From: Intestinimonas sp052065695 | GTDB lineage: Bacteria; Bacillota; Clostridia; Oscillospirales; Oscillospiraceae | Assembly: GCF_052065695.1 (NCBI RefSeq) | Contig: NZ_JBQHTM010000010.1 | Location: forward strand, 12,402 to 76,401 | Length of the DNA: 64,000 nucleotides | Reading direction: 5' to 3' | Part shown: positions 8,359 through 17,104 of the stretch, one piece after another | Layout: every line of letters begins with the position of its first letter | Position numbering within the stretch: position 1 is the stretch's first letter | Notes under the pieces: model-generated | The model's database searches: none | What the model saw: only the letters and a program-made list of their open reading frames with translations | What the model was told of the DNA's origin: nothing | Program-made: the position numbers and the translations under genes

Positions 8359-9852
8359 TTACTGATTGTAGCACTGATCGAAGAAGGGCTCCATGGCGGC
8401 GTAGCAGGCCCGGTAGCGGCCGTAGGCCTCGTCGTAGGCGGCCTTCTTTGACGGGTCGGGCGTATAGGTATCGCCAAGCTCCACCATTGCTTCGGCCGCC
8501 TCGTCCAGGCCCTTGAAGTTGCCCTCAGCCACAGAGGCCAGCATGGCAGCGCCGATGGCGGCGCCCTCGGGGTTCTTGGTGCAGGTCATCTCCTTGCCCA
8601 GCAGGTCGGCCTTCATCTGGCACCACAGGGGGCTCCTGGTGCCGCCACCCACGATGCGCACCTGGGAGCAGTCCATGCCCATCTCCTCAAAGCGGTCGAT
8701 ATTGTCCCGCAGGCCGAAGGCAATGCCTTCAAAGACAGAGCGGCAGATGTCATCCATAGTGTGGCTGAGGGTCAGTCCGGTGAACGTGCCCCGGGCGTTT
8801 CCGTTCCAGGTGGGGGTCATGGCGCCCTGCATGCAGGGCAGGAAGATAATTCCGTTAGAGCCCACCGGGGACTCCTTAGCCATAACATTCATGATGTCAT
8901 AGTTGTCCAGGCGGACCACAGTGTCCCGGAACCAACGGGTGGAGCCGCCGGAGACAAAGCCAGGGTTCTCGATGAGCCACCAGCGCTGGTCGGCGTGGGC
9001 GTGGGTTTCCACCAGATGGCCCAGGGTGTCGAAATAGGGCTTGTCGGCCACCGCGGCCACCGGCTCGGCGGTGCCGGTGATGTCGCACACCATGTTGGGT
9101 TTTACCAGGCCGGCACCCACGCAGGCGGCATGCTCATCGCCACTGCCAATGATGACCTTGGTCTTAGGGGAGAGACCCAGCTCAGCGGCGATCTTGGGAG
9201 AGATGGTCCCCACCACGTCCTCAGCCGCACCGATGCGGCCCATGAGCATGGGGTCCACGCCCACGGCCTTTGCCATCTCATCGTCCCAGCACTTCTTGGA
9301 CACGTTGTAGAGCATGGAGGAGGAGGCGTTGGAGTAATCCACGCAGTTCTCGCCGGTGAGCCAGCGGACCATGTAGCCTCCGGGCAGGAGGATGTTCTGG
9401 GCCTTCTCAAAGACGGCGGGCTCATTGTTCTTGATCCAAAGCAGCTTGGGGGCCACATGAGAGGAGTCCAGGTTCAGTCCGGTCAGGGAGAAGACGCGTT
9501 CCTGGGAGATGCGGGTACCGATTTCCCTGGTCTCAACCTCGGCCCGGCGGTCCAGCCAGATGAGGGCGTTCCGGAGAACATTGCCGTTCTTGTCCACCGG
9601 GACGGCACCGTCCACCTGGGAGTCAAAGCCAATGGTGCCGATTTCCTCGGGATCAATACCGGACTTCTCCAGCAGTTCAGCAATGATACACCGGAACGAG
9701 TGAAGCCAGTCAGCCGTGTTCTGCTCGGCCCAACCGGGGTTGGGGTAACTGGGGTCGTGGCTGTGGGAGGATTCCGCCACAGTCTTTCCTTCAGGATCGA
9801 TCAAGAGACCTTTCATGCTCTGGGTGCCGAGATCAACACCGATAACGTACAT
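8359..9852 (-). CDS. FGGY-family carbohydrate kinase (xylulokinase-like), first copy
   Basis: A 497-residue cytoplasmic sugar or polyol kinase. The N-terminal phosphate-1 motif VDLGTQSMKGLL is at residues 5-16, DGAVPVDKNG and the sugar-site LIWLDRRAE are near 88-110, and the adenosine/phosphate-2 region VGGGTRSPLWCQMKADLLG is near 403-421. The length and motif order match xylulokinase/FGGY enzymes. The substrate cannot be read from the sequence; FGGY kinases act on xylulose, ribulose, glycerol, erythritol and others. It sits between the HAD phosphatase and the AraM-like dehydrogenase in one operon. A second, clearly different FGGY kinase is at 12908-14434. Confidence 0.88.
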   Translation of the reverse strand: MYVIGVDLGTQSMKGLLIDPEGKTVAESSHSHDPSYPNPGWAEQNTADWLHSFRCIIAELLEKSGIDPEEIGTIGFDSQVDGAVPVDKNGNVLRNALIWLDRRAEVETREIGTRISQERVFSLTGLNLDSSHVAPKLLWIKNNEPAVFEKAQNILLPGGYMVRWLTGENCVDYSNASSSMLYNVSKKCWDDEMAKAVGVDPMLMGRIGAAEDVVGTISPKIAAELGLSPKTKVIIGSGDEHAACVGAGLVKPNMVCDITGTAEPVAAVADKPYFDTLGHLVETHAHADQRWWLIENPGFVSGGSTRWFRDTVVRLDNYDIMNVMAKESPVGSNGIIFLPCMQGAMTPTWNGNARGTFTGLTLSHTMDDICRSVFEGIAFGLRDNIDRFEEMGMDCSQVRIVGGGTRSPLWCQMKADLLGKEMTCTKNPEGAAIGAAMLASVAEGNFKGLDEAAEAMVELGDTYTPDPSKKAAYDEAYGRYRACYAAMEPFFDQCYNQ

Positions 9853-9921
9853 GTATTGTCACCTCCGAGTAAATTTCACTGGGTGTTTCACGCGCGCCCT
9901 GCCCTCCTTTGGCGGAGGTTA

Positions 9922-10746
9922 TTACAGGAAGGGGATCAGTTCCTTGACGGAAGTAAAGATCAGTTCAGGCTGAACATCAGAGTCAGGTAGGTCCTTCAGC
10001 TGCGCCTCGCCGCTGAGGACAAAGATGCTGTGCAGGCCGTTGTTGACGCCCGACTTGATATCGGTATACAGCCGGTCTCCCACCACGGTGGTCACCGAGG
10101 GATCCGCGTGGACCGTCTCCAGCATGTAGTCGATGATCTCCCGGTTGGGTTTTCCGATGATCCGGTCGGGCATGCGGCCTGTGGACGCCTGCACATAGGC
10201 ATGGATGGCACCGATGTCCGGCATGAAGCCCGTTTTCGTCGGGCAGTTGAAATCCGGGTGCGTAGCAATATAAGCCACGCCGTTGCGTACAAAATCACAG
10301 AAGGCCCTGAGCTTGTTGTAGTCAAAGGACGTGTCAAAGGCGGAGACCACCACCTCCGGCTCCTTGTCATCCAGCAGGATGCCACCCGCTTCAAATTCGT
10401 CCATCAGGACCTTGTTCCCCAGGAGAAAGACCCGCTTTCCAGGAAAGTGTCGGTTCAAATAGGCGATGGTGGCATGGCCGGACGTGATGAGCTGGGTCTT
10501 GGGATCGATGTCCAGACCCATGCGGTGGAGCTTGTCCACATATACCTCTGCGTTCTTCGAGGAGTTGTTGGTCATGAAGCAATAGGTCCGTCCCGTCTCC
10601 TCGATGCGCCTGAGAAAGTCCATGGCGCCATCGATCCAGGTCTCATCCAGGTAGACCGTTCCGTCCATGTCCAACGCAAAATGCCGAATATGCGGCAGGA
10701 TGCCCTTGGGGTCCTGATTTACGGGATACTGAGCTTGGAGCTCCAT
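9922..10746 (-). CDS. HAD-IIA family sugar-phosphate phosphatase (NagD/AraL-like)
   Basis: A 274-residue HAD hydrolase. Motif I is ALDMDGTVYLDE (about residues 20-31), motif II is the FMTNNSSKN segment (about 57-65), motif III includes KPNR near 188, and motif IV is VVGDRLYTDIKSG (about 208-220). The IIA cap type with MTNNSS is typical of NagD, AraL and phosphoglycolate phosphatases. I chose ATG 10746, which has GGAGGTGATC upstream; the open frame extends further upstream without a ribosome site. It is the second gene of the operon. In Bacillus the relative AraL removes accumulated sugar phosphates, and a similar housekeeping role is possible here. Confidence 0.87.
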   Translation of the reverse strand: MELQAQYPVNQDPKGILPHIRHFALDMDGTVYLDETWIDGAMDFLRRIEETGRTYCFMTNNSSKNAEVYVDKLHRMGLDIDPKTQLITSGHATIAYLNRHFPGKRVFLLGNKVLMDEFEAGGILLDDKEPEVVVSAFDTSFDYNKLRAFCDFVRNGVAYIATHPDFNCPTKTGFMPDIGAIHAYVQASTGRMPDRIIGKPNREIIDYMLETVHADPSVTTVVGDRLYTDIKSGVNNGLHSIFVLSGEAQLKDLPDSDVQPELIFTSVKELIPFL

Positions 10747-10945
10747 GCTCCGATCACCTCCGTATTCTGTGCTCCGGCATGCGCGGCCTCCACCGCGCCC
10801 TGCCGGGTGAAAAGAAAAGGACATTGTACGCGTATTTCCCCGACGTACAATGCCCTTTCGTTTGCCTGGTTCCTTCCCCAAAGAGATCCATTCCATCTTT
10901 CGGAGGTCTGTGGATAGACTGCTCAGTGGGGACCCGAAAAGGAAC

Positions 10946-11623
10946 TTACTTGTTTTTCATGTACGTGGCGACCGCGTTCAGATTGTCTCGGAAAGACCCT
11001 TCCGCCACAAAGTTCTTTGTGAAGAGCGCGCTGCCCATGGTGAAGCCCCAGGGCCCGATGTCAAACATGGTGTCGATGCGCTCATAGCTGGAGATGCTGC
11101 CGGCGATGCAGACCTTGGCGTCGATGGCGGCGCAGAATTCCCGGGCCAGCTTCTCGCCGTCCACAACATGGCGATAGGCCAGGATATCAAAAGCGGTGAT
11201 GCCCTTGGCCATCAGATCCTTAGCATTCTGGATGATCTCCTCATTGGTGCCCTCCAGGATGCTGGGAGAGCCGGATACACGGCCCACGAAGGGGCTGTAC
11301 TCCATGTTCTGCTCCTTCAGATACTGATGCACGGCGTCATAGTACACGGTGCCCATCAGGGTGTCAAAGCCGCACTCTACTGCCGTCTTAGCGGCATCCA
11401 TGCAGGACTCCTCATCATAGGTGACCACTTCCAGGTAGGTGGTCTTGCCGGCGGCCTTCATGGCGTCGACCAGCTTCTTCATCTCGTCCTTGGGAAGGCC
11501 TACGTTCTTGAAGCCCCAGTGCTGGACCTCCAGGTCCTTGCTGCTTTCAAAGATTTCATAGGCATCGGGAACCGTGACATCGTTGTGGGTGAGCATCACG
11601 ATGAGATTCGGCTTTCTGGTCAT
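10946..11623 (-). CDS. TIM-barrel phosphate-binding protein, function unknown
   Basis: A 225-residue protein, first in the operon. Its pattern looks like a (beta/alpha)8 barrel of the ribulose-phosphate-binding type: alternating short hydrophobic strands (LIVMLTHNDV, TYLEVVTYDE, GFDTLMGTVYYD, AFDILAYRHV, KVCIAGSISS) and a closing GPWGFTMGSALF that resembles a standard phosphate-binding loop. I do not recognise the exact family. An aldolase, decarboxylase or isomerase acting on a sugar phosphate would fit both the fold and the neighbours (kinase, phosphatase, AraM-like dehydrogenase). GAGGA lies upstream of the ATG. A TATAAT promoter and a 14-bp palindrome lie within 170 bases upstream. Confidence 0.7.
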   Translation of the reverse strand: MTRKPNLIVMLTHNDVTVPDAYEIFESSKDLEVQHWGFKNVGLPKDEMKKLVDAMKAAGKTTYLEVVTYDEESCMDAAKTAVECGFDTLMGTVYYDAVHQYLKEQNMEYSPFVGRVSGSPSILEGTNEEIIQNAKDLMAKGITAFDILAYRHVVDGEKLAREFCAAIDAKVCIAGSISSYERIDTMFDIGPWGFTMGSALFTKNFVAEGSFRDNLNAVATYMKNK

Positions 11624-11725
11624 GAGAGAGTTCCTCCTTTTTCATTTCACAGATGACAAACATTAAGTCTCACGAAAATGAGCGGGCAGTGACAGGTTCT
11701 TTTGGCGGTCGAACTTGCAACCTCA

Positions 11726-11755
11726 TTATAAGCGCACTTTTACACAAAAATCAAA
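11726..11755 (-). promoter_or_regulatory. sigma-70-type promoter of the minus-strand operon
   Basis: On the minus strand TTGATT (11755-11750), 18 bases, then TATAAT (11731-11726), about 100 bases before the TIM-barrel gene. Confidence 0.65.
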
Positions 11756-11780
11756 CAGCCCAGAGGCGTCAAAGTGCTTG

Positions 11781-11794
11781 TTTGAGCGCTCAAA
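11781..11794. promoter_or_regulatory. 14-bp perfect palindrome, candidate operator
   Basis: TTTGAGCGCTCAAA is its own reverse complement and lies between the two divergent promoters of the DeoR gene and the eight-kilobase operon. The adjacent DeoR-type protein is the obvious candidate ligand; this is inference. Confidence 0.5.
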
Positions 11795-11911
11795 ATGGCG
11801 ATGTGATTGTTTTGAAGTGCCGCGTGATTCCTTCCTTGTCAAAACTATTAAAAATACAAAAATAACTTTGTTGAATTAAACAAAAATTTTTTCCAAGTAC
11901 CTGGTTGCTAA

Positions 11912-11940
11912 TTGCAATTTAAGCCAAGAGCAAGTATACT
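11912..11940 (+). promoter_or_regulatory. sigma-70-type promoter of the DeoR-family gene
   Basis: TTGCAA at 11912-11917, 17 bases, TATACT at 11935-11940, about 80 bases before the start codon. Confidence 0.6.
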
Positions 11941-12021
11941 AAATAAACATAAAGCATATTTAGATCTTCGCCCTACATGTAATAGAACTGTGAAATACCG
12001 CGAAGGTGGAGGTGAAAAAAG

Positions 12022-12834
12022 TTGACCAAAAAGGACTTTTTTCAGAATACGGAGAGTTACATCATTCATCTTTTGGAGGTCCACACTAAGGTGACTGTCC
12101 AGGAATTGTGCGATACATTTCACCTGGCACCCTCTACAATCCGCAAAAAACTGGCTGATATGGAGAAAAACGGACTGCTGATCCGCACCCATGGAGGCGC
12201 CATCAGCGTAGATGCCAACCGGGATGAGCCGATGGATAAAAAATCACTCATCAATATTCCACAGAAAAAAGCCATCGCCTCTGTCGCCATGGAATTTGTG
12301 ACCAACGGAAATACCATTGCGTTGGGCGGCGGCTCCACAGTAGCCGAGTTATGCGTCTATCTTCTCAAGCTCAAAGATTCTCTGATCCTCACCGACTCCA
12401 TCATTGTGGCCAACTTGGTCATGCAGAACCACAGCCTAGAGGTGCGGATCAACAGCGGCATCGTGCGCGGGCGCACCGGATGTGTGGTCGGCCCCAACTC
12501 AGGGGATCTGTTCTCTGCCAACCATGCGGACAAGGCCTTCATTGGCTGTGACGCATTTAATCTGGAGAACGGGGCATGCAGCGCCAATATCCTGGTAGGT
12601 GAGGTCGAGCGCAACCTTTTGATGTGTGCTCGCGAAAAATATATCCTCTGCGACAGCTCCAAGCTGGACCGGAACAGCATTTCTCCGGTGGCATCTCTAG
12701 ATGAGATCACGGCCCTGATCACGGATGACGAGGCCGACCCATACTATATTGACAAGCTGCGGGAGGCCGGTCTGGAGGTCTATGTGGCCCCTGTATTCCG
12801 AGCAAAGGGCGCTTATCGGGACCGCAGCATTTAA
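12022..12834 (+). CDS. DeoR-family transcriptional regulator
   Basis: A 270-residue repressor-type protein. The N-terminal winged helix-turn-helix spans about residues 10-65 (VTVQELCDTFHLAPSTIRKKLADMEKNG, then the wing LLIRTHGGA). The C-terminal sugar-phosphate-sensing domain has the family's LGGGSTVAEL (about 96-105), DSIIVANLV, and the closing LCDSSKLDR (about 212-220). The start is TTG with GGAGG eight bases upstream. It is divergent from the FGGY/AraM-like operon and convergent with the second kinase gene, with which it shares a terminator. DeoR proteins normally sense a phosphorylated intermediate of the pathway they control, so a sugar or polyol phosphate made by one of the two kinases is the likely effector. 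Confidence 0.88.
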   Translation: MTKKDFFQNTESYIIHLLEVHTKVTVQELCDTFHLAPSTIRKKLADMEKNGLLIRTHGGAISVDANRDEPMDKKSLINIPQKKAIASVAMEFVTNGNTIALGGGSTVAELCVYLLKLKDSLILTDSIIVANLVMQNHSLEVRINSGIVRGRTGCVVGPNSGDLFSANHADKAFIGCDAFNLENGACSANILVGEVERNLLMCAREKYILCDSSKLDRNSISPVASLDEITALITDDEADPYYIDKLREAGLEVYVAPVFRAKGAYRDRSI

Positions 12835-12840
12835 AAAGCA

Positions 12841-12876
12841 AAAAGAGGAAAGGACTGAAACGTCCTTTCCTCTTTT
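12841..12876. terminator. bidirectional terminator between DeoR gene and kinase 2
   Basis: Perfect 15-bp stem AAAAGAGGAAAGGAC (12841-12855) / GTCCTTTCCTCTTTT (12862-12876), loop of six, with A/T runs on both sides. Confidence 0.9.
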
Positions 12877-12907
12877 CGTTTGAGGTTAATACAAAATGAC
12901 TCCCGCG

Positions 12908-14434
12908 TCAATCGTTGCCGTTCACCATCTCAAAGAGCTCGGCACAATCGGTCTGCATCTTCTTGTAGATCTCATAGCCGTGGTCATAGACCGCCTTGTT
13001 CTCGGGGGAGGGCTCGTAGCGGGCGACCACCTCTACCATGCTATCACAGGCCTTCTCAATGCTGTCAAAGATACCCACTGCATACCCGGCCAGGATGGCG
13101 GCACCCAGGCAGGCAGCCTCCTTGGAGCTGGTCACACAGATGGTGCGCTGCAGAATGTCAGCGTTGATCTGATTCCAGAGAGGACTCTTGGAGCCGCCGC
13201 CAAAGGCACGGACCTCGTCGATATGCAGGCCCATGGCCTCCAGAGCGTCGATGTTGCGGCGGACCAGGTAGCCAAGAGACTCCATAATGGCCCGGATGAA
13301 ATGCCCCTTGGTGTGCATCAACGTGATGCCCATGAAAATGCCAGTGGCATGGGGATTCACGTCGGGAGCCAGGGAGCCGCTCAGATGGGGCAGGAAGGAG
13401 AGCCCGTCGCTGCCAGCGGGGATATTCTCCGCCTGCCTGGTCAACAGATTGTAATCATCATCCCCCAGCTGCTCCGCCATGGCCTTTTCCATCTGGCAGA
13501 ACTTATCACGGAACCAGCGCATGCAGATACCACCGGAGGTAAAGGTGTGCATCATATAGGTGTCCTTCATGGTGTAGTAGTGCACAGGCATCTGCTGATT
13601 GGGATCATAGACGATCTTGTCGGTAGGAACGCAGACTGCCAGGGTGGAGCCGATGCTTTCAGAGAACACACCGGGCCGGTAGGCGCCCACACCCAGGGCG
13701 CCGATGGCATTGTCCATGGCGCCGGTGCAGACCTGAGTGTCAGGACTCAAGCCCAGTTTCTCGGCCATATCGGGCAGGATCTTGCCCACCAGCTCGCCGG
13801 GCTCCAGGATCTCAGGGAAATAGTCCTCGGTGAGCTCCAGCTCATCCAGCATCAGCTTCCAGTACTTCTTGGTAGTGATATCCCAGTACAGGGTGGAGGT
13901 GAGCATGGCACAGTCGGCCACGTACCGTCCGGTGAGCTGGTAGATGATGAAGTCCTCGATCAGCAGGATCTTTTTGGTCTTGGCCCATACCTCCGGCTCG
14001 TTCTCCTTGACCCAGAGAGCCTTTGTGGCAGGCCAGTTGGCACCCCAGCTCACCTGTCCGGTATGCTTGTAGCACAGCTCATTTCCATACTTTTTCTCCA
14101 GGCGCTGGGACTGCTCCACAGCCCGGTTGTCCATCCAGCTGATCGAGTTGCGCAGCGGCTTGCAGTTTTCATCCACAAAGAACATGGTCTCGCTCTGGCT
14201 GGAGAAGCCCAGCGCCACCACGTCCTTAATGGGGATGCCCTTCTCGGCGAGCTTTGCAAAGCCCTTCTCAATAGCGTCCATATAGACGGCCGGGTCCGAT
14301 TCCACAAAATAGCTCTGGGGTGTATAGAGCGTATACTCCAGCGTGGCGCTGCCCAGCAGTTTCCCGGCGGTGTCAAAAGCAGCGATCTTCAGAGCCGTGG
14401 TGCCCATATCGATGCCGACCAGCAATTTACTCAT
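12908..14434 (-). CDS. FGGY-family carbohydrate kinase, second copy
   Basis: A 508-residue sugar or polyol kinase. Phosphate-1 motif is GIDMGTTALKIAAFD (residues 7-21), the substrate-site ISWMDNRAVEQSQR is near 97-110, GAMDNAIGALGVG near 233-245, and FGGGSKSPLWNQINADIL near 410-427. It is only loosely similar to the FGGY protein at 8359-9852, so the two may act on different substrates. It is last in an operon behind the EutH-like permease and a membrane-anchored protein, and ends at a shared terminator. ATG 14434 has GGAGGG upstream. The pairing with a permease suggests it phosphorylates the imported compound. Confidence 0.88.
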   Translation of the reverse strand: MSKLLVGIDMGTTALKIAAFDTAGKLLGSATLEYTLYTPQSYFVESDPAVYMDAIEKGFAKLAEKGIPIKDVVALGFSSQSETMFFVDENCKPLRNSISWMDNRAVEQSQRLEKKYGNELCYKHTGQVSWGANWPATKALWVKENEPEVWAKTKKILLIEDFIIYQLTGRYVADCAMLTSTLYWDITTKKYWKLMLDELELTEDYFPEILEPGELVGKILPDMAEKLGLSPDTQVCTGAMDNAIGALGVGAYRPGVFSESIGSTLAVCVPTDKIVYDPNQQMPVHYYTMKDTYMMHTFTSGGICMRWFRDKFCQMEKAMAEQLGDDDYNLLTRQAENIPAGSDGLSFLPHLSGSLAPDVNPHATGIFMGITLMHTKGHFIRAIMESLGYLVRRNIDALEAMGLHIDEVRAFGGGSKSPLWNQINADILQRTICVTSSKEAACLGAAILAGYAVGIFDSIEKACDSMVEVVARYEPSPENKAVYDHGYEIYKKMQTDCAELFEMVNGND

Positions 14435-14451
14435 AACGATTCCCTCCTGAT

Positions 14452-15450
14452 TCAGTTTTCAAACAGGACCTCCCATGTGGGAGTATCGGTGGGCGAACAA
14501 TGAGTGATGCCCGTTTCATCGGTTACGAACAGGTAGTCGGCAGAAAGGTCCAGCGCGCTTTCTGGAGAAAAGGTCTCCCCTTCCAACCGCGTAAGCTCCT
14601 CTCCGGATGGTCCGCAGACGGCAGCTACGCACTGTCCGTCCGAACCCTCATTGAGCAGGAGCCCCAGGCCGTGAGGGCCCACTGTATAGGCCTCCACAGT
14701 ACCCTCGTAGAGTGCCGTTCCCTCCTTGCCGCCATAGCTCACCCGGTATAGCCCGGTATCCGTCAGATACAGCACACCTTCCCTGTCCAGGAGGATTTCC
14801 CTCGCCTCTTCCGGGAGGACCAGATCAGCCGAGTTCTGCGTGGTGACGTTGTACCACCACCAGTCCCCGTTCTCCCGCTGGAGCAGGAGATTGCCGTCAT
14901 AGGCCCGGAAATCCAGGAAGGGCTCGGAGAAAAGCTGCTGCTCATAGGTGCCGATGATGCTGCACCGGAAGAGGTAATATGCGCCGTTGGCGGGCTGGAG
15001 GCTGTAAATGTAGTCCCCCATAGGCTCAAATTTGACGCAGTCCTCCACTGTGGCCCGGAGCTCACTGCCGTCCAGCTGGCTCCGGTATACCGTATTTCCG
15101 TCAAACATGTAAATGTAGCTTACATATTCAGCGAAATCCAGGATGGGGGCCTGACTCCGCTCGCCTAGATCGGTGACATCCAGTTCAATGCCGGATGACA
15201 GCTCCACCGCCTTGATGAGGTCGCCTGCATTCTTCAGTACGATGCCTCCCCGCTCCAGCACATGGGCGGAGGAGATCTCATACTCGATGGAGTAATACAG
15301 GTTTTCCTCGTCATCCGCCGGATCGTCTAAGCCTCCGCTGAACAGGCCCGTAAACCGGTCCCGGGTCAAAAAGTAGGCCGCCAAGGCGATGAGGAGAACG
15401 GCAAGCAGAATGAGGATATCTCTGCGTTTGTTGCTTTTTTTCTGGACCAT
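14452..15450 (-). CDS. membrane-anchored protein, probable beta-propeller, unknown function
   Basis: A 332-residue protein with a positively charged start (MVQKKSNKRR), one hydrophobic segment at about residues 11-28 (DILILLAVLLIALAAYFL), and the rest apparently outside the cell. The exposed part has repeated short blocks of the kind IYMFDGNTVYRSQLDGSE, LYLTDTGLYRVSYGG and LFVTDETGITHC, the pattern of beta-propeller blades related to DUF5050. No Cys lipobox is seen. It lies between eutH-like and kinase genes with short spacing (17 bases to the kinase), so it is probably co-transcribed. Substrate capture or sensing next to the permease would be a guess. Confidence 0.7.
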   Translation of the reverse strand: MVQKKSNKRRDILILLAVLLIALAAYFLTRDRFTGLFSGGLDDPADDEENLYYSIEYEISSAHVLERGGIVLKNAGDLIKAVELSSGIELDVTDLGERSQAPILDFAEYVSYIYMFDGNTVYRSQLDGSELRATVEDCVKFEPMGDYIYSLQPANGAYYLFRCSIIGTYEQQLFSEPFLDFRAYDGNLLLQRENGDWWWYNVTTQNSADLVLPEEAREILLDREGVLYLTDTGLYRVSYGGKEGTALYEGTVEAYTVGPHGLGLLLNEGSDGQCVAAVCGPSGEELTRLEGETFSPESALDLSADYLFVTDETGITHCSPTDTPTWEVLFEN

Positions 15451-15499
15451 AACTACCTTATCCCTAAGTCGTTAGATGTGCGTGAACCTGTGCCGCTCG

Positions 15500-16603
15500 T
15501 CAGGCGGCGGTCTCCTCAAGCTGCTTGCTGTCCAGCTTCAGGAAGAACATGGCACTGATGATGCAGAGAATGCCGCCGGCCAGCTTGGCCACGACCATGG
15601 GGGCGATGAGGTCGGGCTCCACGCCGGCGCAGAAGCCAAGGTGATCGCCCAGGGCGAAGGAGGCGCAGCAGGAGAAGGCGATGGTGAGCACCTTGCCCTT
15701 GTTATCCATATCCTTGAGCATGTTGTAAGCGGGGATGCAGTTGGCGCAGCACGCAATCATGCCGGCGATGGTCACGTCGTTGACACCGATGAGCTTGCCC
15801 ACCTTGCCGAGAGGGCCGCCCAAGACGCGGGTGATGACCTTCACCAGAGGATAGGCGCCGGCCAGCATCATGGCGATCAGACCAACAGTGGTCCACACGC
15901 TCTCCAGGGGGAGCAGGTCGATGATGTGGATGGGGGTCTGCTCCTGGAGGACGGCGAGGCCGAGGAAGAAGCTGAGGTAGGCAATCATGAGCTTGGAGAA
16001 GACGTTGAAGCCCTTGATCATGCCATTGGGGATGAACTTCATGCCCAGAGCGATGAGCACGGCAAAGATGAGCACGGGGACGATATTGATGAGCACCATG
16101 CCGGGATCAAAGCCGGCCACCAGGCCGCCGATGATGCAGGCGAAGGGAATGCAGATGATGCCGGAGAGGGTGCCCACGGCCAGGAAGCGCTTGTCCTTGG
16201 GGTCCATGATACCCAGGCAGATGGGGATGTTGAACGCGATGGTGGGGCCCATCATGGAGGCCAGGATGATGGCGGAGTAGTTGGCAATGTCAGGATTGTT
16301 AGGCTGGATTGCGTGAGCCAGGGCGTAACCACCGGTATCAATGGAGAGGATCAGGGAACCCGCCATACAGGGATCTGCGCCAATGGCGGCGAAAAGAGCG
16401 CCCACGGTGGGGGTAAGAACCTGTCCGATGAGGTCGGCGGTGACCATGATTCCGCCCATACCCAGGGCCAGGCCGCCCATGGCGTTAAAGCCGCCCTCGA
16501 ACTCGTCACCCAGGCCCAGCTTGCTGCCAAACATACGGTCGATAGCTCCGATCGCCATAAAGACGACCATGATGTAGACGATCACTTGACTGATGATTGC
16601 CAT
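15500..16603 (-). CDS. EutH-like ethanolamine permease family protein
   Basis: A 367-residue integral membrane protein with about ten hydrophobic segments and the EutH family pattern: IIVYIMVVFMAIGAIDR-type first helix, GLALGMGGIM near 47-56, DTGGYALAHAI near 92-102, FNIPICLGI near 127-135, and CCASFALGDHLGF near 322-334. EutH facilitates ethanolamine uptake. No other eut gene (ammonia lyase, shell proteins, EutJ) is in the window; instead a kinase follows in the same operon, so the substrate may be a different small polar molecule. ATG 16603 has GGAGGTG upstream; extension upstream lacks a ribosome site. Confidence 0.85.
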   Translation of the reverse strand: MAIISQVIVYIMVVFMAIGAIDRMFGSKLGLGDEFEGGFNAMGGLALGMGGIMVTADLIGQVLTPTVGALFAAIGADPCMAGSLILSIDTGGYALAHAIQPNNPDIANYSAIILASMMGPTIAFNIPICLGIMDPKDKRFLAVGTLSGIICIPFACIIGGLVAGFDPGMVLINIVPVLIFAVLIALGMKFIPNGMIKGFNVFSKLMIAYLSFFLGLAVLQEQTPIHIIDLLPLESVWTTVGLIAMMLAGAYPLVKVITRVLGGPLGKVGKLIGVNDVTIAGMIACCANCIPAYNMLKDMDNKGKVLTIAFSCCASFALGDHLGFCAGVEPDLIAPMVVAKLAGGILCIISAMFFLKLDSKQLEETAA

Positions 16604-16753
16604 TGTTGCACCTCCAGAGTTTCTCAAAACATTGTTGCAGATACGATACCGCCAATACCGCATTGCACGCCTGTTGCTGCAAACGGCTGTCATTGCCCCT
16701 TCTGCCCATTTGCTGACATAAATTTTCGCATAATTATTTGTCCTTGTAAACTT

Positions 16754-16793
16754 CGCAAAACGCTATATAACCGGATTTAAATAGCGTTTTGCG
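16754..16793. promoter_or_regulatory. 13-bp perfect inverted repeat upstream of eutH-like gene, candidate operator
   Basis: CGCAAAACGCTAT (16754-16766) and ATAGCGTTTTGCG (16781-16793) are exact reverse complements with a 14-base AT-rich spacer, about 150 bases upstream of the eutH-like start. The 600-base stretch 16604-17203 between the divergent units holds this, the promoter at 17044-17071 and no convincing gene. Confidence 0.55.
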
Positions 16794-17043
16794 ATATATA
16801 AACGACTTTAAACCGTTAAACAGTGAAATTCACCAAAAATGATCCGCCTTAGATTCCAGACATTCTACATATACGCCGCAACTTTACATATGAAGATGAG
16901 CCTCCAGCCCCATCGGCATGGTCAAAACGCTCCTTAATATCGTATTTTCATCGTTTTTTATCTGGACCTGGAAACGAGATGACACATTTTTTCTCTTTCT
17001 TGGCGGTTGTCCCTCCCTATCCAATCGGATAAGATGCCCAAAT

Positions 17044-17071
17044 TTGACAACGTCAAAAATCTCTTTATACT
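17044..17071 (+). promoter_or_regulatory. sigma-70-type promoter of the second triad, overlapped by an inverted repeat
   Basis: TTGACA at 17044-17049, 16 bases, TATACT at 17066-17071. The -35 element is part of a perfect TTTGAC-AAC-GTCAAA inverted repeat (17043-17057), an operator-like position. Confidence 0.65.
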
Positions 17072-17104
17072 TAAGCTCGACAAAGATATGTGTGGGTGCA
17101 TTAT

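Noticed and set aside
6349..8451. A 700-codon plus-strand frame opposite the AraM-like gene
   Set aside because: Covers several real genes and an intergenic gap, no motifs, no start signal.
15500..16603. An ethanolamine-utilisation locus
   Set aside because: Only the EutH-like permease is present; no ammonia-lyase, shell or reactivation genes are seen in the window.
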